The notes under the pieces: model-generated
The model's database searches: none
Seen by the model: only the letters and a program-made list of their open reading frames with translations
Told to the model about the DNA's origin: nothing
Part shown: positions 24,794 through 32,488 of the stretch, in pieces
Layout: each line of letters opens with the position of its first letter
Numbering within the stretch: position 1 is the first letter of the stretch
Origin: Lapillicoccus jejuensis
Lineage (GTDB): Bacteria > Actinomycetota > Actinomycetes > Actinomycetales > Dermatophilaceae
Assembly (NCBI RefSeq): GCF_006715055.1
Contig: NZ_VFMN01000001.1
Coordinates: forward strand, 3,038,001 to 3,102,000
Reading direction: 5' to 3'
Length of the DNA: 64,000 bases
Position numbers and translations under genes: made by a program

Positions 24794-25261
24794 CTACAGC
24801 CCCAGCTCGGTGAGGCCGGGGTGGTCGGCGGGGCGCGGGCCCGGCGCGTCCCAGTGGAACAGCCGGTCCGAGTCCTCGATGGCGACGTCGTTGATGCTCG
24901 CGTGCCGGTGGGTCATCAGGCCCTCGCCGTCGAAGCGCCAGTTCTCGTTGCCGTGGGCGCGGAACCACCGACCGTCGGCGTCGTGGAACTCGTAGGCGAA
25001 GCGGACCGCGATGACGTCCCCGGTGGACGCCCACAGCTCCTTGACCAGCCGGTAGTCCAGCTCCCGCTCCCACTTGCCGGTGAGGAAGCGGACGATCTCG
25101 GTCCGTCCCGAGACGAACGTCGACCGGTTGCGCCACCAGCTGACCTCGCTGTACGCGAGCGAGATGCGCTCGGGGTCGCGGGAGTTCCAGGCGTCCTCGG
25201 CGGCGCGCACCTTCTGCGCGGCCGAGACGGCGTCGAACGGGGGCAGGGGCGGGCGGGCCAT
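24794..25261 (-). CDS. SnoaL/NTF2-like protein of DUF1348 type
   Basis: A 155-residue small cytosolic protein with a cone-shaped NTF2-like fold. Conserved features are [50 protein letters not shown] (by location, about residues 41-72) and [26 protein letters not shown]. These match DUF1348 (from memory), whose members are of unknown or weakly known function. The TetR gene directly follows, so the pair is probably self-regulated through the palindrome upstream. Confidence 0.78.
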   Translation of the reverse strand: MARPPLPPFDAVSAAQKVRAAEDAWNSRDPERISLAYSEVSWWRNRSTFVSGRTEIVRFLTGKWERELDYRLVKELWASTGDVIAVRFAYEFHDADGRWFRAHGNENWRFDGEGLMTHRHASINDVAIEDSDRLFHWDAPGPRPADHPGLTELGL

Positions 25262-25281
25262 GTGCTCTCCTCGGGATCGTT

Positions 25282-25297
25282 TGTACCGATCAGTACA
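25282..25297. promoter_or_regulatory. Candidate TetR operator
   Basis: TGTACCGATCAGTACA is a 16-nt palindrome with one mismatched pair. It lies 21 bases upstream of the SnoaL-like start and has the size and shape of TetR-family operators. It is the obvious target of the TetR protein in the same unit. Confidence 0.65.
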
Positions 25298-25370
25298 GTG
25301 TGAGTCGAACGGTACACCCGATCGGTGGTGGGGCGCGCCCGGGGGCGTACGGGGCGCCGTACGGCCGCAC

Positions 25371-25376
25371 TAGGCT
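25371..25376 (+). promoter_or_regulatory. Putative -10 for gltX
   Basis: TAGGCT, 10 nt before ATG 25387; the gap is slightly longer than at the other genes. Confidence 0.35.
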
Positions 25377-25386
25377 GGTCGGCACC

Positions 25387-26925
25387 ATGAGCGACGCCGT
25401 GACCAGCCCCACCCGCACCCCCGACGCCCCGCGACTGCGGGTCGCGCCGTCGCCCACCGGCGACCCGCACGTGGGCACCGCCTACATGGCGATGTTCGAC
25501 CTCGCCTTCGCGCGGCAGCAGGGCGGCTCGTTCGTCCTGCGCGTCGAGGACACCGACCGGGCGCGGTTCCAGGCCGACAGCGAGCAGCAGCTCTACGACA
25601 CGCTGCACTGGCTCGGGCTGACCTGGGACGAGGGCCCGGACGTGGGCGGCCCGTACGCGCCGTACCGGCAGAGCGAGCGGCTCGACCACTACCGCCCGTA
25701 CGCCGACCGCCTCCTCGCCGAGGGCAAGGCGTACCTGTGCTGGTGCTCCGGCGAGCGGCTCGCGCACATGCGCGAGGTGCAGCAGAAGGCCAAGGAGCCG
25801 ACCGGCTACGACCGGCTCTGCTACGGGAAGACGCGCGAGGAGCGCGCGCAGCTGCCCGGCTTCACCGAGACGCCGGTCGTGCGGATGCTCGTCCCCGACG
25901 ACGTGGAGCTCGTCTTCGACGACCTCATCATGGGCCGGACCAAGGCGCCGCGGCCCGACGACCAGGTGCTGCTCAAGGCCGACGGCTTCCCGACCTACCA
26001 CCTCGCCGTCGTCGTCGACGACCACGAGATGGGCATCACCCACGTCGTGCGCGGCCAGGAGTGGATCTCCAGCACGCCCAAGCACCTGCTGCTCTACCGG
26101 TGGTTCGGGCTCGAGCCGCCGAAGTTCGCCCACTTCCCGCTGCTGCGCGACGAGAAGAAGGCCAAGATCTCCAAGCGCAAGAGCCCGTGGGCGCGGCTGA
26201 CGTGGTTCCGCGACGAGGGGTACCTGCCCGAGGCGCTGGTCAACTTCCTCGCCCTGCAGGGCTACCCGCCGGTCGTCGAGGCCGACGGGACCGAGCGCGA
26301 GGTCTTCACCTTCGCCGAGTTCGCGCAGCGCTTCGCCTGGAAGGACGTCAACCCGGCCGGGTCGGTCTTCAACCTCGACAAGCTCGACTGGCTCAACGGG
26401 GTCTACCTGCGCGAGCTGCCGACCGACGAGCTCGCCTCGCGGCTGCTGCCCTTCCTCCAGCGCGACGGCGTGCTGGGGGAGGCGCCGACGCTCGGCGAGC
26501 TCGGCCGGCTGCGGGCCCTCACCGAGCTCGTGCAGACCCGCATCGTCAAGCTCACCGACGCGTCGGCGCTCGTGCGCCCGTTCTACCTCGCCGACGACGC
26601 GCTCGAGATCGCCGACGACGCCCGGGCCCAGCTGAAGGACGACGCCGCGCAGGTGCTCGACGCCGCGGTCGAGGCGCTCGAGGCGGTCCCGGACGAGCGC
26701 GGCGGCCCGCTCGGGTCGGAGCCGACCTTCGCCGCCGCGCCGATCGAGGCCGCGCTGCGCGCGGCCATCGTCGAGGGCCTCGGCGTCAAGCCGAAGTTCG
26801 CCTTCGGGCCGCTGCGGACCGCCGTCTCCGGCCAGCGGGTCTCGCCGCCGCTCTTCGAGTCGATGGAGATCCTCGGCAAGGCCTCCACGCTGGCCCGGAT
26901 GCGGGCCCTGCGCGCCACCCTCTGA
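25387..26925 (+). CDS. gltX: Glutamyl-tRNA synthetase
   Basis: The 512-residue class I synthetase charges tRNA-Glu with glutamate, and in organisms that use GatCAB also charges tRNA-Gln. HIGH is represented by HVGT (residues 28-31) in VAPSPTGDPHVGTAYM, and KMSKS by KISKRK (about residues 260-265). Other motifs are VEDTDRARF, LCWCSGERLAHM, VDDHEMGITHVVRGQEWISSTPKH and FAWKDVNPAGSVFNLDKLDWLNGVYL (about residues 316-341, by location). These are typical of a GluRS subtype I associate with Geobacter, Chlamydia and Deinococcus rather than the usual actinobacterial one. The frame extends to 25300, but ATG 25387 precedes the first conserved block. Confidence 0.95.
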   Translation: MSDAVTSPTRTPDAPRLRVAPSPTGDPHVGTAYMAMFDLAFARQQGGSFVLRVEDTDRARFQADSEQQLYDTLHWLGLTWDEGPDVGGPYAPYRQSERLDHYRPYADRLLAEGKAYLCWCSGERLAHMREVQQKAKEPTGYDRLCYGKTREERAQLPGFTETPVVRMLVPDDVELVFDDLIMGRTKAPRPDDQVLLKADGFPTYHLAVVVDDHEMGITHVVRGQEWISSTPKHLLLYRWFGLEPPKFAHFPLLRDEKKAKISKRKSPWARLTWFRDEGYLPEALVNFLALQGYPPVVEADGTEREVFTFAEFAQRFAWKDVNPAGSVFNLDKLDWLNGVYLRELPTDELASRLLPFLQRDGVLGEAPTLGELGRLRALTELVQTRIVKLTDASALVRPFYLADDALEIADDARAQLKDDAAQVLDAAVEALEAVPDERGGPLGSEPTFAAAPIEAALRAAIVEGLGVKPKFAFGPLRTAVSGQRVSPPLFESMEILGKASTLARMRALRATL

Positions 26926-26954
26926 CCCACGGGGGAGCCGGCCCTGCGGACCGG

Positions 26955-26982
26955 CGGCGTCCCGGGAAACCCGGAGGCGCCG
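26955..26982 (+). terminator. Hairpin after gltX
   Basis: A 12-pair stem with one bulged A and one wobble (26955-26966 with 26970-26982, loop AAA) lies 30 bases after the gltX stop. No T tract is present. Confidence 0.5.
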
Positions 26983-26998
26983 GGGAGGCCGGTGCGGC

Positions 26999-27004
26999 CA
27001 CCAT
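26999..27004 (+). promoter_or_regulatory. Putative -10 for the 244-residue gene
   Basis: CACCAT, 6 nt before ATG 27011. Confidence 0.3.
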
Positions 27005-27010
27005 GGCGGG

Positions 27011-27745
27011 ATGGACCTGCGCTTCGTCACGCTCGCCGAGCGCCCCGAGCTGCTCGACGTCCTCTGGGACATGGAGACGTCGTGGCCGGAGTTCATGAAG
27101 CACGACCCCATCGGCAACGGCTACTACGCCTCGCTCGAGCGGTTCGCCGAGTACGTCCTCGTCGGCCTCGACGGCGAGGGGCGCATGGTCGCCAAGGCGC
27201 ACTCGGTGCCCTTCGTGCTCGGCGGGGGAGAGCTGCCCGACGCGGGGTGGGACGAGGTCGTGCGCAGCGGCCTGCTGACCCGCCTGCGCGACCGCACACC
27301 CGACGCGGTCAGCGCCGTCGAGATCGCGATCGACCCGGCCCGTCAGGGCACCGGCCTGTCGGTCGTCGTCCTCGCGGCCCTGCGCGACAACGCCGCGCGG
27401 CTCGGGTACGACGAGCTGGTCGCGCCGGTCCGGCCGAACAGCAAGTCCGACGTCGACGAGCCGATGACGTCGTACGTCGCCCGGACCCGGCCGGACGGGC
27501 TGCCCGTCGACCCGTGGCTGCGGGTGCACGTGCGCGCCGGGGGGCGGATCGAGAAGGTGGCGCACCGCTCGATGGTCGTCCCCGGGACGCTCGAGGAGTG
27601 GCGCGAGTGGACCGGCCTGCCCTTCGACCGGACCGGGGTGGTGCGGGTACCCGGGGCCCTGGCCCCGGTGCTGTGCGACGCCGAGCACGGCATCGCCGTC
27701 TACGTCGAGCCGAACGTCTGGGTGCGGCACCCGACGGGTCGGTGA
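27011..27745 (+). CDS. GNAT-like acetyltransferase
   Basis: The 244-residue protein has acetyltransferase-like features: AEYVLVGLDGEGRMVAKAHSVPFVL (about residues 36-60, by location), then AVEIAIDPARQGTGLSVVVLAALRDNAARLGYDELVAPVRPNSK, in which DPARQGTGLS is the acetyl-CoA loop. The long C-terminal part is unlike classic GNATs. The function is unknown. The stop lies inside the left arm of a 16-bp hairpin (27724-27760), and a large secreted-protein gene ends convergently 45 bases further on. Confidence 0.65.
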   Translation: MDLRFVTLAERPELLDVLWDMETSWPEFMKHDPIGNGYYASLERFAEYVLVGLDGEGRMVAKAHSVPFVLGGGELPDAGWDEVVRSGLLTRLRDRTPDAVSAVEIAIDPARQGTGLSVVVLAALRDNAARLGYDELVAPVRPNSKSDVDEPMTSYVARTRPDGLPVDPWLRVHVRAGGRIEKVAHRSMVVPGTLEEWREWTGLPFDRTGVVRVPGALAPVLCDAEHGIAVYVEPNVWVRHPTGR

Positions 27746-27760
27746 CCCGTCGGGTGCCGC
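27724..27760. terminator. Bidirectional terminator between convergent genes
   Basis: A perfect 16-bp stem (27724-27739 with 27745-27760) and 5-base loop overlap the stop of the GNAT-like gene. It can serve both the GNAT-like gene and the secreted-protein gene on the opposite strand. Confidence 0.75.
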
Positions 27761-27790
27761 CTCACGGAGCCGCCGACGGCGGGCCGTCGG

Positions 27791-29695
27791 TCAGCGCGTG
27801 ATGTAGGCGACGAGGTCGACGAGGACCTCGGTGGCTCCGAAGGAGCCGTTCGTCACCGTGATGCGCCCGCTGTCGGAGACGCCGACCAGGGCCTGGTTGG
27901 CGACCGTCCTTCCGGCCTCGAAGTTCAGGGTCGAGGAGGGGGCGGCGGGCGTGCCCTGGGGCTGGGCGCGCAGGTAGCCGCTGGAGGTCGGCCGGGTCGC
28001 GGTGAGGTTGATCAGCACGGCGGACACCCCGTGCAGGTGGCCGCCGGCGGGGACGTTGCTCAGCACGTCGACGTCGAGCGACGCGCCGGGCACCAGCACC
28101 CCGCCGGTGGTGCGGGTGTCGAGGAGCCGCTGCGGCGTGACGGTGCGCAGGCCGCCGGTGGTGACGTCGGACCCGCCGCGCCACCAGCCCTCGACGTCGA
28201 CGAGGAGGTGGACGGTCCCGGGGGAGGTGTTGGTCACCGCGACGGTGCCGTCGGCGGCCACGGCCGTGGGGGCGAGGGCTCCGACGACCTGGCCGGGGAG
28301 GTAGTTGACGCTGGACGTGGCCGGCCGCGTGCCGGTGCCGCTCCACGTCGTCAGGTAGCCCGAGGACGTACCGCCCACGGCGGTCACCTGCAGCGCGACG
28401 GTGGAGGCGGCGCCGATCCCGGCCCTGCCGACGACGGGCACGTGCACGGTCGCGCCGGGTGCGACGGGGACCCGGGCGCCGGCGGTGCGGGTGTCGAGCA
28501 GGCGGGTGGCCTCGAGCGGGACGAGGTCGCCGGCGCCCGGGGCCCCGTCACCGACGGCGTAACCGGTGACGTCGGCGACGAGCTGCGCGGTGCCGGGGCT
28601 GACGTTGGCGACGGCGAAGTGGCGCAGGGTGTCCAGGGGCACGATGACGGAGCGGGCGATGGTCTGGCCGGCGCCGAAGTTGAGGACCGAGGCGGTGCCG
28701 GGGCCGGCGAGGGAGGACCAGGCCTGCAGGTACCCGGCCGCCTGCGGCTGGGTCACGGTGAGGTTGAGGGCGACGGCGGTGGCGCCGGCCGGGACGACCG
28801 GCGGAGCGGCGACGACGACGCGACCGTTCGCGGCCACGGCGGACCTGGGCGCGCCGGTGCCGGCGCGGGTGTCGAGGACCCGGGCCGGGGTGATCGGGAC
28901 GATGGCGCCCCGGGTCGACGCCGTGCACGTCGGCACGGACACCCCGGCGGTGGTCCCGTGGGACACCTGGGGGTAGCCGGCGAAGACGCTCGGCGTCTCG
29001 AAGGTGACGTCGAGGCGAGCCGCCCTCAGGTTCGCCGCGTCGACGGTGCGGGTGACGACCTCACCGGGGTGGACCACCGGCTCGGTCACCGTCCGGTCGC
29101 CGAGCCGGAGCCTCGGGGTCCAGGCGTCGGCCGTCCCGGTCGCGTCGATCGTGACGTCCACGGTGCCGTCGCACCGAGGAGCAGAGGCCGTCACGGTGGG
29201 GCTGGCGGGCGCGTCGACCTCGCCGCACTGCCGCACCGCGAAGACGCTCATCACGGTGCGTGACTGCTGCGAGAACTGGTCGTAGACGTTGACGGAAAAG
29301 AAGTCGACGGTGGAGCTCGGGCTCACTGGTCGGGGGGAGGTGATCGTGTCGGTGAGCTGCGCCTGCGCCCCCTGTCGCAGGAGCGTCGTCGTGGTGGGCC
29401 CCGCGCTGAACGTCGAGAACCCGGTGACCGGGTCGTAGGTCCCCTCGCCGACGCCGGCGTACACCGGAGCGGTGAGCCGCGTCGCGTCGTACGCCGCGGT
29501 GAACGTGCGCGACGTGATCCGGCCGTACGCGTCGCAGGTGCTGGTGACCTTGCCCCCGGAGATCAGGACCTGACCCGGGATCGACGGCGTCGGGGTCGTG
29601 GCGGCGCCGACCGGCGCCACCCCACCCGAGAGGAGAGCGGCCCCCAGGGCCAGGACGGAGACCGCGACGCGGCGGAGCGACGATGCTGTGGACAT
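27791..29695 (-). CDS. Secreted protein with three xLDTR repeats
   Basis: The 634-residue protein starts with a signal peptide (SLRRVAVSVLALGAALLSGG, cleavage probably after VGAA near residue 32). After an N-terminal domain (about residues 33-260), three related repeats begin ITPARVLDTRAG, LEATRLLDTRTAG and VTPQRLLDTRTTG. Each is followed by a segment of the VALNLTVTQPQAAGYLQAW type with S-x-x-N-F/Y motifs. Such LDTR repeats occur in actinobacterial cell-surface or extracellular proteins. The C-terminus has no LPXTG or transmembrane anchor, so it is probably secreted. The substrate or ligand is unknown. A TATAGT -10 lies upstream at about 29751-29756 on the minus strand. Confidence 0.75.
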   Translation of the reverse strand: MSTASSLRRVAVSVLALGAALLSGGVAPVGAATTPTPSIPGQVLISGGKVTSTCDAYGRITSRTFTAAYDATRLTAPVYAGVGEGTYDPVTGFSTFSAGPTTTTLLRQGAQAQLTDTITSPRPVSPSSTVDFFSVNVYDQFSQQSRTVMSVFAVRQCGEVDAPASPTVTASAPRCDGTVDVTIDATGTADAWTPRLRLGDRTVTEPVVHPGEVVTRTVDAANLRAARLDVTFETPSVFAGYPQVSHGTTAGVSVPTCTASTRGAIVPITPARVLDTRAGTGAPRSAVAANGRVVVAAPPVVPAGATAVALNLTVTQPQAAGYLQAWSSLAGPGTASVLNFGAGQTIARSVIVPLDTLRHFAVANVSPGTAQLVADVTGYAVGDGAPGAGDLVPLEATRLLDTRTAGARVPVAPGATVHVPVVGRAGIGAASTVALQVTAVGGTSSGYLTTWSGTGTRPATSSVNYLPGQVVGALAPTAVAADGTVAVTNTSPGTVHLLVDVEGWWRGGSDVTTGGLRTVTPQRLLDTRTTGGVLVPGASLDVDVLSNVPAGGHLHGVSAVLINLTATRPTSSGYLRAQPQGTPAAPSSTLNFEAGRTVANQALVGVSDSGRITVTNGSFGATEVLVDLVAYITR

Positions 29696-29819
29696 GCTGG
29701 ACCCTCGAACACCTGGAACGGCCTCTCCGTCCCAGGACGCGGCGGACTATATCCCGGTGTTCTGACAGCGGAAGCCCAGCCGCGGCCCAGGCCCCTCAGA
29801 TCGGGGTGAGCGGGTCGAT

Positions 29820-29849
29820 TTGGGCCCCCGCACCTCGGCCCGGTAACAT
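29820..29849 (+). promoter_or_regulatory. Putative promoter for tRNA-Gln
   Basis: TTGGGC, an 18-nt spacer and TAACAT at 29844-29849, 44 bases before the tRNA. Confidence 0.4.
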
Positions 29850-29893
29850 CGTCCCTCGGTCCGCCCCTCAGCTCCGGCTCGGGTGGAACCCCT

Positions 29894-29965
29894 TGGGGTA
29901 TGGTGTAATTGGCAACACGGCTGATTCTGGTTCAGTTGTTCTAGGTTCGAGTCCTGGTACCCCAG
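29894..29965 (+). tRNA. tRNA-Gln (anticodon CTG)
   Basis: A 72-nt cloverleaf: acceptor TGGGGTA/TACCCCA, D arm GTGTAATTGGCAACAC, anticodon stem GCTGA...TCAGT around TTCTGGT, and a T arm CTAGG-TTCGAGT-CCTGG. The discriminator is G; CCA is not encoded. It reads CAG codons. A GluRS of the mischarging type plus GatCAB would be needed to make Gln-tRNA if no GlnRS exists; no glnS is in the window. Confidence 0.95.
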
Positions 29966-30076
29966 CGCGAGGACGGTCCGCCCACCGGTGGAACCGACCG
30001 ATTCGGAGAAACACCCGGTCCACCGGTAACGTTCTCTCCGGTTCCCGCGCCGGTGACGGTGCAGGACGCACGCTAG

Positions 30077-30149
30077 GGCCCCGTTGTGTAGCGGCCTAGC
30101 ACGCCGCCCTCTCAAGGCGGTAGCGCGGGTTCGAATCCCGTCGGGGCTA
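30077..30149 (+). tRNA. tRNA-Glu (anticodon CTC)
   Basis: A 73-nt cloverleaf with acceptor GGCCCCG/CGGGGCT (first pair G-T), D arm GTGTAGCGGCCTAGCAC, anticodon stem GCCGC...GCGGT enclosing CCTCTCAA, and a T arm GCGGG-TTCGAAT-CCCGT. A CCA follows at 30150-30152 and may be encoded. The tRNA-Gln/tRNA-Glu pair downstream of gltX is a common actinobacterial arrangement. Confidence 0.93.
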
Positions 30150-30154
30150 CCACC

Positions 30155-30182
30155 GGCCGATCCCCCAGCAGGGGGATCGGCC
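30155..30182 (+). terminator. Terminator after tRNA-Glu
   Basis: A perfect 12-bp stem GGCCGATCCCCC with an AGCA loop, 3 bases past the CCA, followed by TTCCTC. Confidence 0.82.
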
Positions 30183-30292
30183 TTCCTCGTCCCCGGGGCC
30201 GGATCGTCCATTCCCCGGCGCGGTGTCCGACGGCGCTTGTACGGTGACGACCCGGCCCGGGCGGCGCGACGCCGTACGTGCTCCTCCTCGGA

Positions 30293-30298
30293 CAGGAT
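30293..30298 (+). promoter_or_regulatory. Putative -10 for the PQQ-propeller gene
   Basis: CAGGAT, 6 nt before ATG 30305. Confidence 0.3.
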
Positions 30299-30304
30299 CC
30301 GGCC

Positions 30305-32446
30305 ATGTCACGACGCCCCTCGCTGGTGCTGCTGCTCGTCGCCGCCCTCGCCCTGGTCACGACGACCGCGGCAGCGGCGCCCACCGCCCCGACCCCGGGG
30401 GCCTCGGACTGGCCGATGTTCCACCGCGACGTCAGCCACAGCGGCACCTCGCCCGAGACCGGCGTCACCGCGCAGGACGCCGCCACCCTCGGCATCGCCT
30501 GGCAGCAGAACACCGGCGCGGGCACCAACACCTCGCCCGCGGTGGCCTGGTCCGCGGTCCTCGACCGCACCCTCGTCTACACCGCGAGCAAGAACCACGT
30601 CGTGTCGGCGTACGACGCCCTCACGGGCGAGCGGGTCTGGTACTTCCAGACCATGGGTGAGCTGTCGAGCAGCCCGGCGGTCGTCGACGGCGTGGTCTAC
30701 ATCGGCAGCGACGACCATCGCCTCTACGCCCTCGACGCCGCGACCGGGGCCAAGCGCTGCTCCTTCGACACCGGGGGCGTCATCAACGCCTCGCCCCTGG
30801 TCGTCGACCCCGGTGACGGCCTGGTCGTCTACGTCGGCGACAACGGGCACACCGGCGCCAGCGACGGCGGCCACATCTGGGCGATCAACGCCGTCGACCC
30901 CAACCCGGCGGTCGACTGCTCCCTCAAGTGGCAGTTCGACCAGTTCGGCGAGCCCGCGGGCAGCCAGCCGCTGGCCGGCTCCTGGTCGCCCCCGAGCTGG
31001 GTGACCACCGCCGACGGCCGCCACCTCGTCGTCGCCGGCTCGTCGAGCCCGGACTGCGCCGTCTACGCGCTCGACCCGCAGACCGGGGCGCGGGTGTGGC
31101 GCTTCGAGACCGTCCACACCTCCTTCGACTCCGACGTGGGCGCCGGCACGACCGTCTCCGCGCCGGGGGTGAACGGGTTCGCCGACGGCGTGGTCTACGC
31201 GATCGGCAAGAACCACGTCCTGTCCGCGCTCGACCCCGGGACCGGGACGCAGCTGTGGGAGTACGACGTCGACCTGGACTCCCCGGGCTTCGTCGGGTCG
31301 ACCCGCTCGACGCCGGCCCTCGCCGGCAACCGGGTCTTCTTCGGCTACGGCGAGGGTCTCTACGCCGTCGACGCCACGACCGGACAGAAGCTGTGGCGCC
31401 TGCAGACCCCCGCCCGGCTCGAGGTCATCTCCTCGCCGGCGGTCGTCGGCCCGGACGGTGCCCAGGTCGTCCTCTTCACCGACCTCAGCGGCCGCGTCTT
31501 CGCGGCCGACGCGGCGACCGGGCAGCTCCTGTGGTCGTACCAGACCGGCGGCTACACCTACTCCTCCCCGGCGGTCTCGAACGGCACGGTCTACGTCGGC
31601 AGCTCGGACGGCTTCCTCTACGCCTTCGCCCTCGGCGGCGGCACCAGCGGCAAGCCGACCGCCACCGTCACCGCCCCGACGGACGGCGCCACCCTGGCCA
31701 ACCCGGTCGGCGGCCTGCTGACCATCACCGGGACGGCCGAGGACGACCGCGGTGTGCAGGAGGTGCGGGTCGCGGTGAAGAAGCACCTCGGCGGGACGTG
31801 GTGGAACGCCTCGACGTCCTCCTGGGCGCGGGTCTTCGGCACCTCCCGCGCCACCCTGGCGTCGCCCGGTGCCCGCTCGACGACCTGGACGATCCAGGTG
31901 CCGGTCGCCCCGACCGGCGGCGGCTACACCGTGCAGGCCGAGGCGGTCGACGCCGACGGGCAGCACACCGCACCGGTCGCCCAGTCCCGGGTCGCGATCC
32001 TCTCGACGAGCACGCCACCGGACACGACGATCACCTCCCCGACCCGCAAGACCGTCTTCTCGCTGCCCACGCCGCTCGCGCCGACGACGGTCACCCTGCG
32101 CGGCACCGCCACGGACACCGCGGGCGCGCACCCCGGCGTCGACAAGGTCTACCTCGTCATCAAGAACAAGGAGCACAACGAGTACTACTGCGGGTCCCTC
32201 GGGTGCGGGGGCGCGCCCGACGACGCGTTCGGGCCCCAGCGCGCGGTCATCGCGGTCACCCCGGACCGCCCGGGGGCGACGTCGACGACGTGGAGCTACA
32301 CCTTCACGACGATGGACCACCCGCACAACTACGGTGTGCAGGCCTACGCCCGCGACCTCGACGGGGAGAGCGACCCGTCCAAGGCGAGCGTCAGCCCGAT
32401 CTGCGTCCGGCTGCCCGGGCAGACCTGCGCGGGTGCGCTGGGCTGA
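30305..32446 (+). CDS. Secreted PQQ-like beta-propeller with two Ig-like domains
   Basis: The 713-residue protein has a signal peptide (RRPSLVLLLVAALALVTTTAAAA, cleavage near residue 27). The propeller (about residues 33-450) has repeats such as SAYDALTGERVWYFQTMGE, LYALDAATGAKR, AVYALDPQTGARVWRFE and VFAADAATGQLLWSYQTGG, in which A-x-D-x-x-TG-x-x-x-W marks each blade. Two Ig-like or cadherin-like domains follow (about residues 458-690), opening TATVTAPTDGATLANPV and PDTTITSPTRKT. The C-terminal domain contains four Cys. Members of this group are often extracellular sensors or scaffolds; enzymatic PQQ binding is not evident. The function is unknown. Confidence 0.78.
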   Translation: MSRRPSLVLLLVAALALVTTTAAAAPTAPTPGASDWPMFHRDVSHSGTSPETGVTAQDAATLGIAWQQNTGAGTNTSPAVAWSAVLDRTLVYTASKNHVVSAYDALTGERVWYFQTMGELSSSPAVVDGVVYIGSDDHRLYALDAATGAKRCSFDTGGVINASPLVVDPGDGLVVYVGDNGHTGASDGGHIWAINAVDPNPAVDCSLKWQFDQFGEPAGSQPLAGSWSPPSWVTTADGRHLVVAGSSSPDCAVYALDPQTGARVWRFETVHTSFDSDVGAGTTVSAPGVNGFADGVVYAIGKNHVLSALDPGTGTQLWEYDVDLDSPGFVGSTRSTPALAGNRVFFGYGEGLYAVDATTGQKLWRLQTPARLEVISSPAVVGPDGAQVVLFTDLSGRVFAADAATGQLLWSYQTGGYTYSSPAVSNGTVYVGSSDGFLYAFALGGGTSGKPTATVTAPTDGATLANPVGGLLTITGTAEDDRGVQEVRVAVKKHLGGTWWNASTSSWARVFGTSRATLASPGARSTTWTIQVPVAPTGGGYTVQAEAVDADGQHTAPVAQSRVAILSTSTPPDTTITSPTRKTVFSLPTPLAPTTVTLRGTATDTAGAHPGVDKVYLVIKNKEHNEYYCGSLGCGGAPDDAFGPQRAVIAVTPDRPGATSTTWSYTFTTMDHPHNYGVQAYARDLDGESDPSKASVSPICVRLPGQTCAGALG

Positions 32447-32476
32447 GCGACCCCCGCGGCGCGTCCAGCGGCTTGG

Positions 32477-32482
32477 CAGACT
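32477..32482 (+). promoter_or_regulatory. Putative -10 for the Vps62-like gene
   Basis: CAGACT, 6 nt before ATG 32489; cofC has the same hexamer and spacing. Confidence 0.35.
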
Positions 32483-32488
32483 GCACCC

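Noticed and set aside
29894-30152. tRNA genes as an integration site for a mobile element
   Set aside because: No integrase or duplicated tRNA 3' end was seen close by. Flanking genes look chromosomal.
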